From the NCBI GenBank assembly GCA_012656075.1, contig JAAKBF010000001.1, forward strand, positions 806,001 through 870,000: a DNA stretch of 64,000 bases, read 5' to 3'. Below are positions 36,176 through 47,573 of this stretch, one piece after another; the first letter of the stretch is position 1, and the number at the start of each line of letters is the position of its first letter. The translations under genes were made by a program, and so were the position numbers. The DNA is from Phytophthora hibernalis. Taxonomy: Eukaryota > Oomycota > Peronosporomycetes > Peronosporales > Peronosporaceae. The notes beneath the pieces were generated by a model, which searched no databases, was not told the origin of the DNA, and was given only the letters and a program-made list of their open reading frames with translations.

Positions 36176-37636
36176 TCAGCCCAGGGCATACGCTTTAAAG
36201 TACTCCGTATACAGCAACCTGTTCGGAGAATCCATTGCTGCTTTCTCCACGCGCAGAAGAGCATAGACCTCCAAGGGGTTTCTTTCAGCCGCCAACCAAA
36301 GGTTGAGCTGCTCCTTCAGTAATTTCGTGGCAGCATCCTTCGTACGTCGGACCTTCGCCGCCGATACAAGTATTCTGGACAGCTTCTTCTCGCCGTAGGT
36401 CTTCGTCAGCATTGTAAGCAGATCAACCTTTAATGTAGGATCGACACTGTTGAAAAAGGTGATGTAGTTCGTCCAAATAGTGTAAAGTGGGCTATCAAGC
36501 AACTTCAGCCCCGTATCTTCAAGGTTGAGCATCTTGAATACGTACGCTGGGGGCTTCACGGCCATATGCCATTCTCGCAACAGCTCTACTTCCAATCGTT
36601 TCGCGAGATTCGCTGTTTTCGAGTCAGCGCTCGCCGTTATGAGCAAGTTAACCAGGACATCGTCGGTATAGTATTTCCTCATTGTCCCAAGCATTGTATG
36701 CTTCGTCCCGTAGTGAATCTTGCGGTAATCGTCTGTGTATTTCGTCCAAGCGATGAACAACGGGTTGTTGAAAAGCGTCTCGCCAACTTCATCCAGTCCT
36801 AGTAGTTTGAAGACATTAAGCGGCTCCTTTTTCGTTTCCAACCAAAGTTTCGTCTGCTCCGCTTGAACTCGAGTCGCAATGACTTTCGTACTTGGGACCT
36901 TCTCAGCCGCGATAACCATTTGCACCAGAGTAGCCTCGTCATTCTCGTAGATTTTCTTCAGTGCTGAGAACAATGTCGTCTCACTCTTCGGGTTCACCTC
37001 GTTGAAATCGTCCATGTACTTGGCCCACGTGACCACCTGAGGCTGAGCAAACAGACCCGAACCTGCCTCGTCAAGCTTCAACAGCTTGAATACTTTATCC
37101 GGCGTTTTCCCAGCCCCAAGCCACCGCTGAATTAGTTCGGTCTGGACTCTCTTAGCGAAATCTGCTGTTGTCGGCACCTTCTTCGCCGCTTCAATCATCT
37201 TGGCCAGAGCGTCGTCGGTGTAGTGAGCCGTGAGTGTCGAGAACAAACTTACCTTATTGGTAGGGTTCTTGTTGCTGAAAAGCTTCATGTAGGTGATCCA
37301 AGCGTTCAACATCGGACTGCCGAGAATGTCGTCGGCTGCATTGTCGAGCGCTAGCATCTTGAAGACGCTGTTGGTGGAGGTTCCTTTCTGGAGCAAGTCG
37401 TCGAGTTTCTCGGCACTGGGGATGCTGATCTGCCTCTCCTCGTCATTTTCGTTGTTCGTGGACTTGTGAATCTGCGATAGTCTTTTGGTGGGGTTGACAT
37501 GCCAGTTCTCTATGACCGAACGAGTGGAAGGTTTGATGTCTGGTGTGGCCATGCCAACTTCTGCTGATGTCGAGACAGCAGTAGTGCTTGCATAGTAGAC
37601 GGCGACGGCGAGGAGAGTGACGCAGGTGGCATGCAT
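36176..37636 (-). CDS. Secreted WY-repeat RxLR-type effector, five modules, intact
   Basis: Start ATG at 37636 chosen because it opens a signal peptide (MHATCVTLLAVAVYYASTTAVS); an in-frame ATG further upstream gives no secretion signal at the N-terminus. 486 residues. The RxLR position is degenerate (KRLSQIH) but DEER follows (NENDEER). Five WY/LWY units: LNAWITYMKLF, VVTWAKYMDDF, FIAWTKYTDDY, YTIWTNYITFF and a last unit LLYTEYFKAYA. Linked units with VFKLL and WL helices resemble the LWY architecture of effectors such as PSR2. It is the paralogue of the eight-module gene immediately downstream, and both share a similar upstream phrase (TTTCCCATCAAGTTAT here). A partial copy of its 3' end is at 40320-40695. 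Predicted secreted and host-translocated. Confidence 0.88.
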   Translation of the reverse strand: MHATCVTLLAVAVYYASTTAVSTSAEVGMATPDIKPSTRSVIENWHVNPTKRLSQIHKSTNNENDEERQISIPSAEKLDDLLQKGTSTNSVFKMLALDNAADDILGSPMLNAWITYMKLFSNKNPTNKVSLFSTLTAHYTDDALAKMIEAAKKVPTTADFAKRVQTELIQRWLGAGKTPDKVFKLLKLDEAGSGLFAQPQVVTWAKYMDDFNEVNPKSETTLFSALKKIYENDEATLVQMVIAAEKVPSTKVIATRVQAEQTKLWLETKKEPLNVFKLLGLDEVGETLFNNPLFIAWTKYTDDYRKIHYGTKHTMLGTMRKYYTDDVLVNLLITASADSKTANLAKRLEVELLREWHMAVKPPAYVFKMLNLEDTGLKLLDSPLYTIWTNYITFFNSVDPTLKVDLLTMLTKTYGEKKLSRILVSAAKVRRTKDAATKLLKEQLNLWLAAERNPLEVYALLRVEKAAMDSPNRLLYTEYFKAYALG

Positions 37637-38084
37637 GTTGGCACTCTGTGAACTACCGGTAGGCCATCGAATGTCCGAAGTGGTGAGACCACTTTGTGGG
37701 AGTTTAAGACTGCTTCGTTGGGATAAATAACTTGATGGGAAAATGTACAGTACTGTAGGTACAGAACAACTTGTACAGTATTGGTGTACAGTACAAGCGA
37801 TGTTTTCGATTGTACCCGTGTACCGCAACTTGGTTCTGTTGAGCACACTTTTGACTGTGCTAAAATGAACGATGCGTGTACCGGTATTGTTAGCACATTG
37901 GTTTACAGACAACGACAATTAAAGCCGCGTCACTTGCTTGCATTCGACCAGTCGGACAAGCGTAAAGACGGGTACGTCTATCAAAAATCAAAATGCGCTG
38001 ATTAGATTGGCTAAATTAAAATCAAGCTTAATGACTTTAGTTAACTTTGGACAGAAACCGCGCAAGGAAAATGTTTTTATGCTA

Positions 38085-39526
38085 TTAAACTTCAACTTCT
38101 GGGTATCTTGGAATTGCTTTTTCAAAGCTACTAGCAACTGACTCGGGGTCAATCAATTCCCACGCTCTAATTGTTCGTTTAATCGAAATGAGACGCTTTT
38201 CACTGGCAGTAACCGAGCCTTTGCGATATTCAGTCAGCCACAGTGCCCGCAGAATTTTTAACGGGCCCATGACACCAACGTCAAGAGGCTGGCAAACAGC
38301 GGTGCTGTTGGCTGGAAGTGGGACCAAGGTGGCGCTAGCCACCCTCGCAATGACCTCCAGTCCCTCTTCCGACACATGACAATCAAAGTTGTCGGCAAGA
38401 AGGACAGAAGGAGTCTCTATTTCGAACTTTAGCAGTTCCTTCGCATAGATTACCCATACTCTGCTATCCATCCAGCCGTTTTCTTGGACGCAGTACACAT
38501 GCCCTTGCCCTTGAGGATAAGTTGGGAGCTCTTCTTTCTCAATAGTGCCGCCGGGCTTGCCTTTCACGATGAAAAGGATCGGCGACTTCTTGCCTATAAA
38601 CATAATTATAAACAACAAATAATAAATATTAGCAAACTTTGTCAGTAGAAACAGATAAAAACACATTCACGTACCATCGGCTCGGACCGTTAGGCACGCC
38701 GTCAGTCTTGCTGAATGCTTCTCGGTATACTTCACTTTAGCAGAGCCCTTGCGACCACGCTCCGCCAAAATGTGCTTAGGCGGGGTGTCGAAGTAGATTG
38801 CAGTTTCGTCGACATTGTATATCATAGATGTATCGTAGCTGGCTCCGTGCTTGTCCCAAAACTCAATTGCCAACTTTATGCGTGTTTCTTCCATGTCCGC
38901 AGACGGCTTCTTGGTATGTTGAGCGACTTGTACTGTAAAACCATGACTAACATCGAATCAAACAATATATTATCATAAAACGAATAAAATAAAATAAAAA
39001 CACACATAAAATACAATTTTGGTACCGTTTGGAGAAGCGCTGAAGCAAGCGCATGATTGCATTGTCAGCGGATATTAAGCTCTTTTGCCATTCACGTAGT
39101 TGTTAAACCAACGCCTGTGATTGAGCTTGATATACTCTAACATCATGGTAGTACACAACGGCTTGCAGACGTGTTAATTAATTTCAACAGTTTTAAAAAT
39201 AAAGCAATCGCTTACCTCTTCATCTCGTCGCATGTCCTTCATGAACGTTAGCAGCCCATGCGAAAACGGAATTGTCTCTTTTCGACCCTGGCCCTTTAGC
39301 GTCTTGCTTGTTCGTGCTCCTGGAAGCTGAAGATTGCGTTCGCTTGAGCCACCCAGTCGTGCACCGTGCGTCGGGGGTAGCCTAGAGAGTCAGCAGCTGC
39401 CTGCGCTCCGATTTCCGAAACCAGTCGGAGAGCTTGGCGCTTTTGTTCGATAGTGTAGGTGCTCTGTTGGTGGGCATTAGGCCCCAGATGCGAAATCGTA
39501 AGTGATTGCGCGCTGGGTCCGTCCAA
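38085..39526 (-). mobile_element. Pogo-like (Tc1/mariner superfamily) DDE transposase
   Basis: A helix-turn-helix region comes first (TYTIEQKRQALRLV, then PRRTVHDWV; 39526-39320). After a frame break near 39320 and a probable intron donor (gag|gtaagc, about 39217) follow the DDE_1 catalytic blocks: YNVDETAIYFD (near 38815), LLADNFDCHVS (near 38398) and CQPLDVGVMGPLK (near 38285). An intron at 38594-38674 is phase-matched (gatg|gtacgt ... tttatag|gcaag). Family knowledge: cut-and-paste into TA sites. No terminal inverted repeats were found by eye. Probably one damaged copy. Confidence 0.85.
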
Positions 39527-39590
39527 GTTGGCGCCAAATTGGTCAACTGCAAGCCACTCAAATTAGTTGCAATAGGATTGGCCAATATTG

Positions 39591-40319
39591 TTATAAAGTC
39601 TTACATGATTGGCTATAATAAATTTTGAACGTACTAATACAGTATAGCTTTTAGATAGATAATCTTAATAAATCTTCGTGATGGTGATGCATGGCGGATT
39701 TTTCTGTTACGGGGATTTCTCCGTCGTTGTCTGTATTCAAATGATATCCATGTACCCGTGAACACGTTGCCAATCTTGGCGGTACAAAATTGCTGTGTTT
39801 CGCATGTGCTTCTTCAGCTTGGGGATTTCTTGAAAAGCGTAGATGCCGACACTTGCTATGGATGTCAAAGCTCGGGCGTGAAGGTGGCGGCACGAATGGC
39901 TGGGCGCCAACCACGACCACATGTTGCCATGGCGTTCTCTTCGAGGGACACACCTGTGAAATAGCGCGAAGGCGGCGTATATTATAGAAGTAGTTCGGCT
40001 AAAATCAAGCAACTACAAACAAACGAGATGATCCCAAAACATGTTCCTTTGAAACCGACCTATTCAAATAAGTATTATTTTAAAAATACCATAAGTGGTA
40101 CTAACGTTACCGGTACATCGGGTGGTAATTTATCTTAATTTATCGAAATTTATAGATAGTGCTCTGATAAACTGGTAGGAACGATTTTACTACATGTTCT
40201 ATACTACAGTAATACGTAGTAGAAGTACTATGTACTTCGAAGTAGTAAACACGTACACGAAGCTATTACCGACTGTGAAGTTACACTCAATGTCTTCAGC
40301 AAAATTGACAAGCCCGCCT
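39591..40319. other. No recognisable gene
   Basis: AT-rich sequence with a minus-strand frame (40012-39737) of unknown nature. It probably contains the outer end of the pogo-like element. Nothing else was seen. Confidence 0.4.
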
Positions 40320-40695
40320 CGAGGTTCATCGTATTCGCAATGAGTTTCATCTTAGCCCAGGGCATACGCTTTAAAGTACTCGGAATACAGCAACCTGTTC
40401 GGAGAATCCATCGCTGCGTTCTCTACGCGCAGAAGCGCATAGACCTCCAAGGGTTTCTTTCATCCGCCAGCCAAATTTGAAGCTGCTCCTTCAGTAATTT
40501 CGTGGCAACATCCTTCGTATTTGGGATCTTCTCAGCTGATACGAGTATTCTGGACAGATTTTTCTCGCCGTAGGCCTTCGTCAGCATCGTCAGCAGATCC
40601 ATCTTTAGTGCAGGTTCGACGCTGTTGAAAAAGGTGAGGTAGTTCGCCCAAATAGGGTAAAGTGGGCTTTAAAACAACTTCAACCCCGTTTTGTA
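40320..40695 (-). pseudogene. 3' fragment of a WY-repeat RxLR effector
   Basis: Closely matches about 36150-36530, the C-terminal one and a half modules and stop region of the five-module effector. Shared nucleotide phrases include cccagggcatacgctttaaa and agcaacctgttcggagaatc. It has lost the N-terminus, signal peptide and RxLR region, and its reading frame is disrupted. Homology stops abruptly near 40695, where CRN-NTPase sequence of the same strand begins. Confidence 0.8.
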
Positions 40696-40699
40696 AACA

Positions 40700-41428
40700 A
40701 TTCAATCCATTCGTTACCTGAGCTCGACCAGTTTTCGTAGGCGTAGCGAAAATCGCCTTCAGGTTGTGGCTAAGCGCGACTTCGTTGTCATACGAAGCAT
40801 ACAACCAGTCTTGGAGTGAATTGGTTGTCCTGAGGAATTCCGATGATTCGAACATCCGATTACAGGTGTACAACACGCGCATTCCAAAGTCATCTTGCTT
40901 TCGAGTCTGCTGTGCAAGCTGGTACAGTAATTAACTTTTCCCGAAGCCAGAGCTTTGTACAATGGAAGCGCAGGGTACTACATCATCGGGTTTGGCCTTG
41001 TGAGCCGCCCAACAACGCTGCAGCTACGCAACCAGATCTCCACAAGCGTCGCCCATGTTCTCAAATTTATCGAAGGCGATGAGGAGTTCTTCTCGAATTT
41101 GATCTTTATAACTGCCTGGATGCTTGTCCAAGCTTTTCAGAGCACTATCCACTTCCATCGCTGCTGTACTTGCCACACTCTTAGCGACCGATTCATCAAC
41201 CCCAAACTTCGCTTCAATTCGGAAGCGTAACAGGACTCGAAGCCCAACGAGACCAGTTGACGCGATGATATCGCCTGCACGATCCCCGCTCACATCCACT
41301 GTTTTAATATCTTGGACTTGCAGGTCAGGGCACTCCTGCCTTAGAGCCTTCAACACAATTTCATCAACAAACGGCGTTGTAGCCACCTTGCCTACCTCTT
41401 CCATTGCGATGTTGTTCTTTACTCGCAA
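40700..41428 (-). pseudogene. CRN-type NTPase N-terminal fragment
   Basis: Paralogue of the arm genes. From 41428: a TTPFVDEIVLKAL module, DESVAKSVAS, and EELLIAFDKFENMGDACGD, matching the arm gene's LYQLMVAFTETKYVGDAQD. Walker A is present as VQSSGFGKS near 40945 but is followed at once by an in-frame TAA, then LLYQLAQQTRK and MRVLYTCNRMFESSE. Everything after the QDWLYASYDNE block is missing and is replaced by the RxLR 3' fragment. It is clearly more diverged than the two arm copies are from each other. Confidence 0.75.
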
Positions 41429-41713
41429 ATTTCATTTTGAAGAACGAACTGGTATCCCTGAGGTCATCTATGACCAGCTGATGTGTTTGAGGTTTTGGGT
41501 AGTCGTTGGTAACACCAAAGCTACGGTTTTTGAAGGGCAAGACAACTCCAAGCAAAACGGACGATCGGTGGTTACGCGGACCAATCGCCCACAGCACTCC
41601 AACGGTCGTAGTCGTAGCGTAGTCTAGTCTAGAGAAGGTTCATTCCACCTTTTTCCAAGCGAAGCAAAAGTCCTCCTCCTCCTTCACCCCCTCCGACTCG
41701 TCCCTTTCCGAGC

Positions 41714-42049
41714 ATGACACCGGTCGTTTCGCACGTACTCCTGATGCCAGAAAACATTCAAGGTCAGTCGCCGTCGACGTCGCCCATGTACGGGTCCGTT
41801 ATTCAAGTGGATGGGCCGTCCGCCACCATTGGCCTGTTATCTCCACCACATGCGACCGTTCAAGTACCCGCTACGCTGTTGCATACCCACCGGGTTGGCC
41901 CAGACGAATTCGAGGCAGGGGCCCCAGGAATGTGGCTGCGCAAGCCGGTCATCGGAAAAACTGACGGTCGTTATGTTATGACTACGGTCAAGTCACAAGC
42001 TGCGATAAATACCATGCGACCTTTCGCGTCGCGACTTTTCCCAACTTAG
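41714..42049 (+). CDS. Unrecognised small open frame
   Basis: 111 codons opening MTPVVSHVLLMPEN, with blocks SPMYGSVIQVDGPSATIGLL and GMWLRKPVIGKTDGRYVMTT. Composition looks protein-like and there is no competing frame, but I recognise no family and see no signal peptide. It could be part of an unrecognised mobile element, since the downstream sequence (42050-42840) is repeat-like. Confidence 0.3.
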   Translation: MTPVVSHVLLMPENIQGQSPSTSPMYGSVIQVDGPSATIGLLSPPHATVQVPATLLHTHRVGPDEFEAGAPGMWLRKPVIGKTDGRYVMTTVKSQAAINTMRPFASRLFPT

Positions 42050-43186
42050 GCGATCCAAATTTTGTGGCTCCTATTTTAGTTTGCACCACTCAACTTTTGT
42101 GACAGCTCATTACTTCGACCTATTCCCTATATTTGACATAGCTCCAAATTTGTACCCCATCAGACACCTTATTCCATATGATTTCCTAATTCCTTATGGT
42201 CTCTGCCTCTAAGTGTCTCTCTCTTTTGTGCATTTGCTAGCAGCAATTGCTACCAGCTCATTCACTCTCAAATTTGCACTCTCAAGTTTTGGTTCGACTA
42301 AGCGCCAATGGTCGTTTTCAAACCCTTCGGGGGCTACGACAAACACTGCTAAAAAACAGGAGCAATCCTGTGGCACCACCACCCAGAGGCCGGGGGTGCG
42401 CGCGTGGCATAGTTCCAATTCGCCGCATTAACCTCGACTGCGGTCAACGGGGGCTCTGGCTGTGCTTGCTTCATGGTATCATGGAGTGTCGTAGTCTAAT
42501 CTTTAACCTTTAACTTTTACGCAACTGGGAGTTAATTAATACGATAACGTTACGTCTTATTGTTTGCCTTTAACCTCACAAGGCTTGTCCTCAACCCACT
42601 TCAACTTCAGATCTTTCTTTCACTTCAACTTGCGCCTTGTCCTTGTACTTTGAACCTCGTCCTTGCACTACAACTTTAACTGTATCTTTCTCTTCAACTT
42701 GATATGGATAGCCATATGGCTTCATTCAACTTCAAAGATATCACTTAGTTTATTGTGCGGGATGTAGCCGCGCCACCTAGAGCCCTACACCTATTCAGGT
42801 AAAGTTAAACTCAAATTCTTTACGCCCATTAAATTCCTGAGTTTCTAAAATTGATTTTGAGGTAGTGCTTCGGACGGTTGTACGACCATTCGTACCGCGT
42901 CCGGTGCTGCGAGTTCACTCGTGGATGATCTCATGGAAGTACCGCCGGTGCTATGCTTCCTACTGTCCAATTTTGAGGACGATGTTGCAGTGATAACACC
43001 TACCGCGCTGTCTGAGAAGCAAGAGTTAGTGCTCGATCGATCCTGGGCCGAAACACACACAGACCAACCCGAGCCATCCCTCGAATTTTGCAAGAAGTCG
43101 CCCCACCTCGCACCAACCGGCAAACTGACAGTGACGTTAATAAGTGGAATTTTTCCAAACTGAAAAGGAAATGAACAAGGGATCTC
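42050..43186. other. Pyrimidine-rich repeat-like sequence, no certain gene
   Basis: About 42580-42740 contains recurring CTTCAACTT / CCTTGTACTTTGAACC phrases. The block around 42755-42800 (gcgggatgtagccgcgcc) looks like a retroelement terminus but no partner was found. The part after 42840 leads into a CRN fragment. Confidence 0.4.
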
Positions 43187-44279
43187 CGAGGTACTGTGTC
43201 GACTAGGCATGCCAATCAACTCCACCTCACCGCTGGCGACCGCGTTCGTTGCACAATTCATGGGATTTCTGTCGAAAGTAAATGGTGAGTCGTGTAAATA
43301 TGTGAGCAGCTACACGTCCGATCCAGTGCTAGCGTTGGGTGCAACGCGTATGTGGTACGAGAGGGGATATACCGCCACAACCTCTTCACTCTCGATGTGT
43401 ATTCTGCCAGCGTTCGCGAATTTAGTGAACTGTCATCTTACCAGGATGGCAGATATGTGGGTAGGCGATGCTGTTGCTCGCATATTGTTGCTTTTGGTGG
43501 TGGACACATGTGTGGTGATTGAATCAAAGCAAACGAGTCACGCGGCGACACAATTTATGGGTCAATTTGTGAGTGTGCGATCTTTTTTGCAAACGCTGAG
43601 AGGCTCACAACCGTGTTGGGTGACTACGCCACTGGATCTTGCTGATGCTGCAACGCCGGAAGCATTATTGGAGGCGTGGCAAACAAGGTGGGATGACTGG
43701 AAATGGGATTCTGCCACTTCATAGAGCTGGAGAGCGAGCCGACAGAGGATACGCTGTGGATTTGCTCGGGCGTCGAGCTGCTGGGGTACGCCCACGGAAA
43801 AACGAAGGAGCAGACCTATTGATCCCAATGTTCAATGGGTCGAAAGTATCGGTCGTGTTGGTTTACGTGGAAGGGGCCAAAACGCGCAGTGACAAGTTCG
43901 CTGAATGGACGACACTAGCTATGCACCCATCGAATGTGTTTTCGGAGGATAATACGCTGAGTGGAAAGGTTTCTGGGGACTTGATCAACATCTACATGAA
44001 TTTGGAGGAGTCAAACCCAAAAAGACATCCTGATCGTTGTTTCTTGTACAATTCTGCACCGACAGTGCCAAACGTGAAGCAAATTGGCAGGAATCCGAAG
44101 CCACGTTTACGCATTGCATTCGATCGATTACTCCTTGGGCTGTTGTGGTTGAAGGAGAAGAGTATCCTGTCGTAACGGAGCCTGTAGCGACGATTTTGAA
44201 AAAGTTGCAGTCTTCTCGGCAGGACTGGGTTTCATACATTGAAAGTGAAATAAAGCGTGTCTGTGGATGGCAGCAGTGA
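43187..44279 (+). pseudogene. CRN-type NTPase C-terminal fragment
   Basis: Matches the second half of the arm gene: VLCRLG and VAQFMGFL, then YVSSYTSDPVLALGATRMWYE (arm: YLSSYASDPILALGAMKVWYA), AVARILLLLVVD, TQFMGQFVSVRSFL, EAWQTRWDDWKW, LLGRRAAGVRPRKNEGADLLIP and FTHCIRSITPWAVV. Frame breaks lie near 43720 and 44100. It lacks all nucleotide-binding motifs, so it is a 5'-truncated copy. It is one of several partial family members scattered across 40-51 kb. Confidence 0.75.
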
Positions 44280-46002
44280 CGAGAAAGTGACGATTGTATC
44301 GTTCAGGATGACAAATCAGCAGATTGAAGATCGGTTGGTACACAACCAAAAATGGACACTAGCAATGCTAGTTCGGTTGTCTTCGGATGAACCTTAGTTG
44401 AGAGGCACTTAGTAATTGTCATGGTGATTACTTTGTAGCATTTTGCTATACTTTTGGTAGAATGTTTACATTCAATACAACAGCAAAAATGAACTGCTTC
44501 TTTGATTCAAGACTTAACGTACCTCGCTTCAAATTCAATTCTTTGATTCAAGACAGCCCAAACACCCTTCGAGCGATGTCGTGTCAGCGGGTTGACGTAG
44601 CCAAGCTTTGTCCACCACAGATCGACGTTAGTTGGTGAATGCAAAGCAACCGCTGTATACGTACGTCTTCGTGTGAATCTCATTTCAGACACATTGGTAA
44701 AGCACCGCAACGCGTGCCGTGCCATCCCCATCTATTGACAATTGGTGGTTGTGGTAGCGTCAATGGCCTGAGTTTCTTACCGTAGTCACATTGAAGTTGG
44801 CCGAAATACAAGTTTTGATTGGCTTCGAGCACGCGTTTGGCAGGTTGTCGAGACTGGTTTGCAGACTCTGTAGCAACTTGCTCCAAAGTTCAGCGAAGAT
44901 GACAACTACATAATATGAATCTCAAGAGGCGACAATGTCGCGGCACCAATTCATTGCAAACATAGTAAAATCATGTGTTTGCGCGAACAATGGACGGTTT
45001 GCTATAGTCGACCCACGGCACATTGCGATTCATGTACATGTACTGCACATTTCATAGTTTAGCCCAAAATTTGACCATTCTGCTGCACAAACGTGGTACA
45101 GCAAGGCTCCGAAACATCGGTCGTGGTCCAAATGCTGTAAAATTATTGAAAGACGCATGTACTGTACATCGATCCCGATGGCATGATTATCAGGAAGAGC
45201 CGTGGTCCACGGCCTGTGGACGCGTGCCATACCCGTCTGCATCAACTCATCCAAGTCATTGTTGACACCCGTAGCTGCCAACTGAACAGGGGGATCGTGT
45301 CATGTGCACCATTCCCTTACCGATTGTGGGGAACTGGAAAAAAGGCGGCGTCGCTTTCCGATGGCATTGCAGTTAGACGTGGATTTGAGCTACACATGAT
45401 ATGTTGACGTGGCGCTCCTGAATTACATGTATGTGGAACTGTTTGTGGGCCACCGAGAGTGATCCGACGGCGCCACGCAGATTGAAGTTGAGTTGGTGAA
45501 CGTTGGTTCTTTCTCATGAAACAGTTTGTTGCTGCAGCGCGATCAACTAGTGGGTCCGTAGTGTTGCATTGCTGGCGATAGCTCCAGCTCCCACTAGCGT
45601 AGTAGTTACATGAAGTTACACGTAGCTGACCTGCTTTCGGGGCACCGAAACGCAGTGAGAACATGGCAAACTGCATTGAGTGATTGAAGCGCGCCGTACA
45701 TGAATAACAGCGACGTGATTGGGCTCAGGCGCGAGCCTAGCGGGCAAATGAATCAGTTGCGCTTCGCTCACTTATCTTGCAAGACCGGGTCGCACCGGAA
45801 TTAGTCATCGCGACTTCGTACCAACGTACATGTATCCATCTCTTGCCACTTGTGTTCAGCGAGCAGATATGCTGCTCGACTGGCCCCATGCGGCCGGCGC
45901 CATGCTTTGTCTTTTAACGAACTTGTGGCCCAGCTCACGAGCAAGTCTCCGTTATCGTAGCAGTATCCAATTTGCTCACTTCAAGATAGACACCTCCTCA
46001 AG
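44280..46002. other. No recognisable gene
   Basis: Short frames only. Minus-strand pieces at 44507-44886 have some protein-like composition (PLTLPQPPIVNRWGW) but no family could be named. The last few hundred bases are the 5' region of the START/FYVE-like gene. Confidence 0.4.
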
Positions 46003-47208
46003 ATGCCATCTCGGAATGCCATCGCTGAGCTACTTCCCCAATTGGACATCTCGACCCAAGAAGGCAACATGTTGGTTGACCTCACCGAGACACTCACGCA
46101 GCACAACATCGCTCAATGCACCACCGTGTTAATGACGAAAGACGGTCACGCCGATCCCAGAGCCTGGAAGGAACTGCGACACAAAGACAACATCCGAGTC
46201 TACAAGGAGCGTTCTCGATCCAAAGTCATGCCCACCGCACCATCACTGCTCCTACTCGGAACTGTACAAGGCAACCTCGACGACGTCATGTACGCTATCG
46301 TGACCCCCACCGAGCAGGCTATGAAGATCAAATCAAACTGCATTAACGACGGGGTGATCGACCGGAAGGTGCTACACGAAATCGTGCGACCGACCGTCGA
46401 CAACCCATTCCGTCACGTGAGTGTCAACTGGTCGCTCTACGCTGACTCTGTACCACACGACTACGTGAGTGTCGAGGCTACGGGTATCACCCACACACTG
46501 CGCGGTGAGCGCGTTGGTTTTCATCTATCTCACTCGGTAGCGTTCTCGCAGCTCCAGAGTTTCTCCGACTCGCACGGCGTGGAACGAGGCAACCGATCTA
46601 TCTGCTCACTCTACCGTGAGACCGTAGCAGGTGAGGTGGAGTGCTACGTACGCGGGTTCTTCGACGGTGACAGCGAGTTGTTGTCGAATATGGCACTACA
46701 TGCGATCGCGAGTCAGTGGCTGTCGTTCTCGCGTCAGATCGAGTTTTCGCACATGAAGAAACTGGTGTGGCGTCTGCGTCGCAATAGCAGCGACACTGAT
46801 GACTTTGTCATGGCTGCGGCTGTCGAAGAGCACAAGCGGAAGCTGTCGGAGGCGGCTCTTACTCGTGAAGTCACGTGTCGAGTGTGTCACAAGACGTTTG
46901 GTCTTCTCGACCGTAAAACCACCTGCAAGAGCTGCGAACAAGCCGTGTGTCCTCGGTGTCGCGTCAAGAAGCGCGTGTGTGTGCTTGCCCCGGATCAACG
47001 CACGGTGCTTGAGAAAAGACGCAGCTTCTGTGCTCCATGCATTGCCGAGGTTACTACGAGTGACGCTCGAGTCATTGCTCAGGAGGAACTTCAACTCCAG
47101 GAGGAAGACCACAACCGCTTACTGAAGGAAGAGCAGGGTATATCCCGTGCTAGACAACGCACAACGTCGTGGATGGCATCCAATGCCGCCTTCCGGTCGT
47201 GCATCTAG
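46003..47208 (+). CDS. START-like domain plus FYVE-related zinc finger protein, copy 1 (intact)
   Basis: 401 residues in one frame from MPSRNAIAELL. Residues about 60-240 resemble the START-like region common in oomycete lipid-binding proteins (SLLLLGTVQGNLDDVMYAIV, NPFRHVSVNWSLYADS, HDYVSVEATGI, GFHLSHSVAF). At about 289-350 lies a zinc-binding cluster of four CxxC pairs (CRVC, CKSC, CPRC, CAPC) with FYVE-type spacing. The basic RRHHCR signature of true FYVE domains is absent (TTCKSCEQAVC), so PI3P binding is doubtful. Ends in a charged coiled tail. Two diverged paralogues follow at 51982 and 54706. Probable role in membrane or lipid recognition, by family inference. Confidence 0.82.
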   Translation: MPSRNAIAELLPQLDISTQEGNMLVDLTETLTQHNIAQCTTVLMTKDGHADPRAWKELRHKDNIRVYKERSRSKVMPTAPSLLLLGTVQGNLDDVMYAIVTPTEQAMKIKSNCINDGVIDRKVLHEIVRPTVDNPFRHVSVNWSLYADSVPHDYVSVEATGITHTLRGERVGFHLSHSVAFSQLQSFSDSHGVERGNRSICSLYRETVAGEVECYVRGFFDGDSELLSNMALHAIASQWLSFSRQIEFSHMKKLVWRLRRNSSDTDDFVMAAAVEEHKRKLSEAALTREVTCRVCHKTFGLLDRKTTCKSCEQAVCPRCRVKKRVCVLAPDQRTVLEKRRSFCAPCIAEVTTSDARVIAQEELQLQEEDHNRLLKEEQGISRARQRTTSWMASNAAFRSCI

Positions 47209-47573
47209 ATAGAGATCGATAGAAGTATCTAATATGAATGCAGATTATTATTCCAGTGCTGAAGTCCACGACTTAGTGTTCGCTTTTCGAAGTCGAAATC
47301 TACCAACAAGTTGGCAACAAGCACGCAAGGATGCAAAAACAAACTCCATGCCATGAAGTTTATCAGGAAGGAGATACGTCAGTATTAACGTGTAGTGTGG
47401 ATCTAACTTACGTCAGATTAGTTTCAATTCATGTAGTGATGTGGAGTCGAAGTAAAATGTATTCAAAAGCTGATCTGAATATGAAAATCAACCAGGTCAA
47501 AATACGATACCCTCCACCAAGCAATGTGCTGTTCTTGTCTTTGCAGAAAGCAAAGCCTTTATCCACAAAACCA

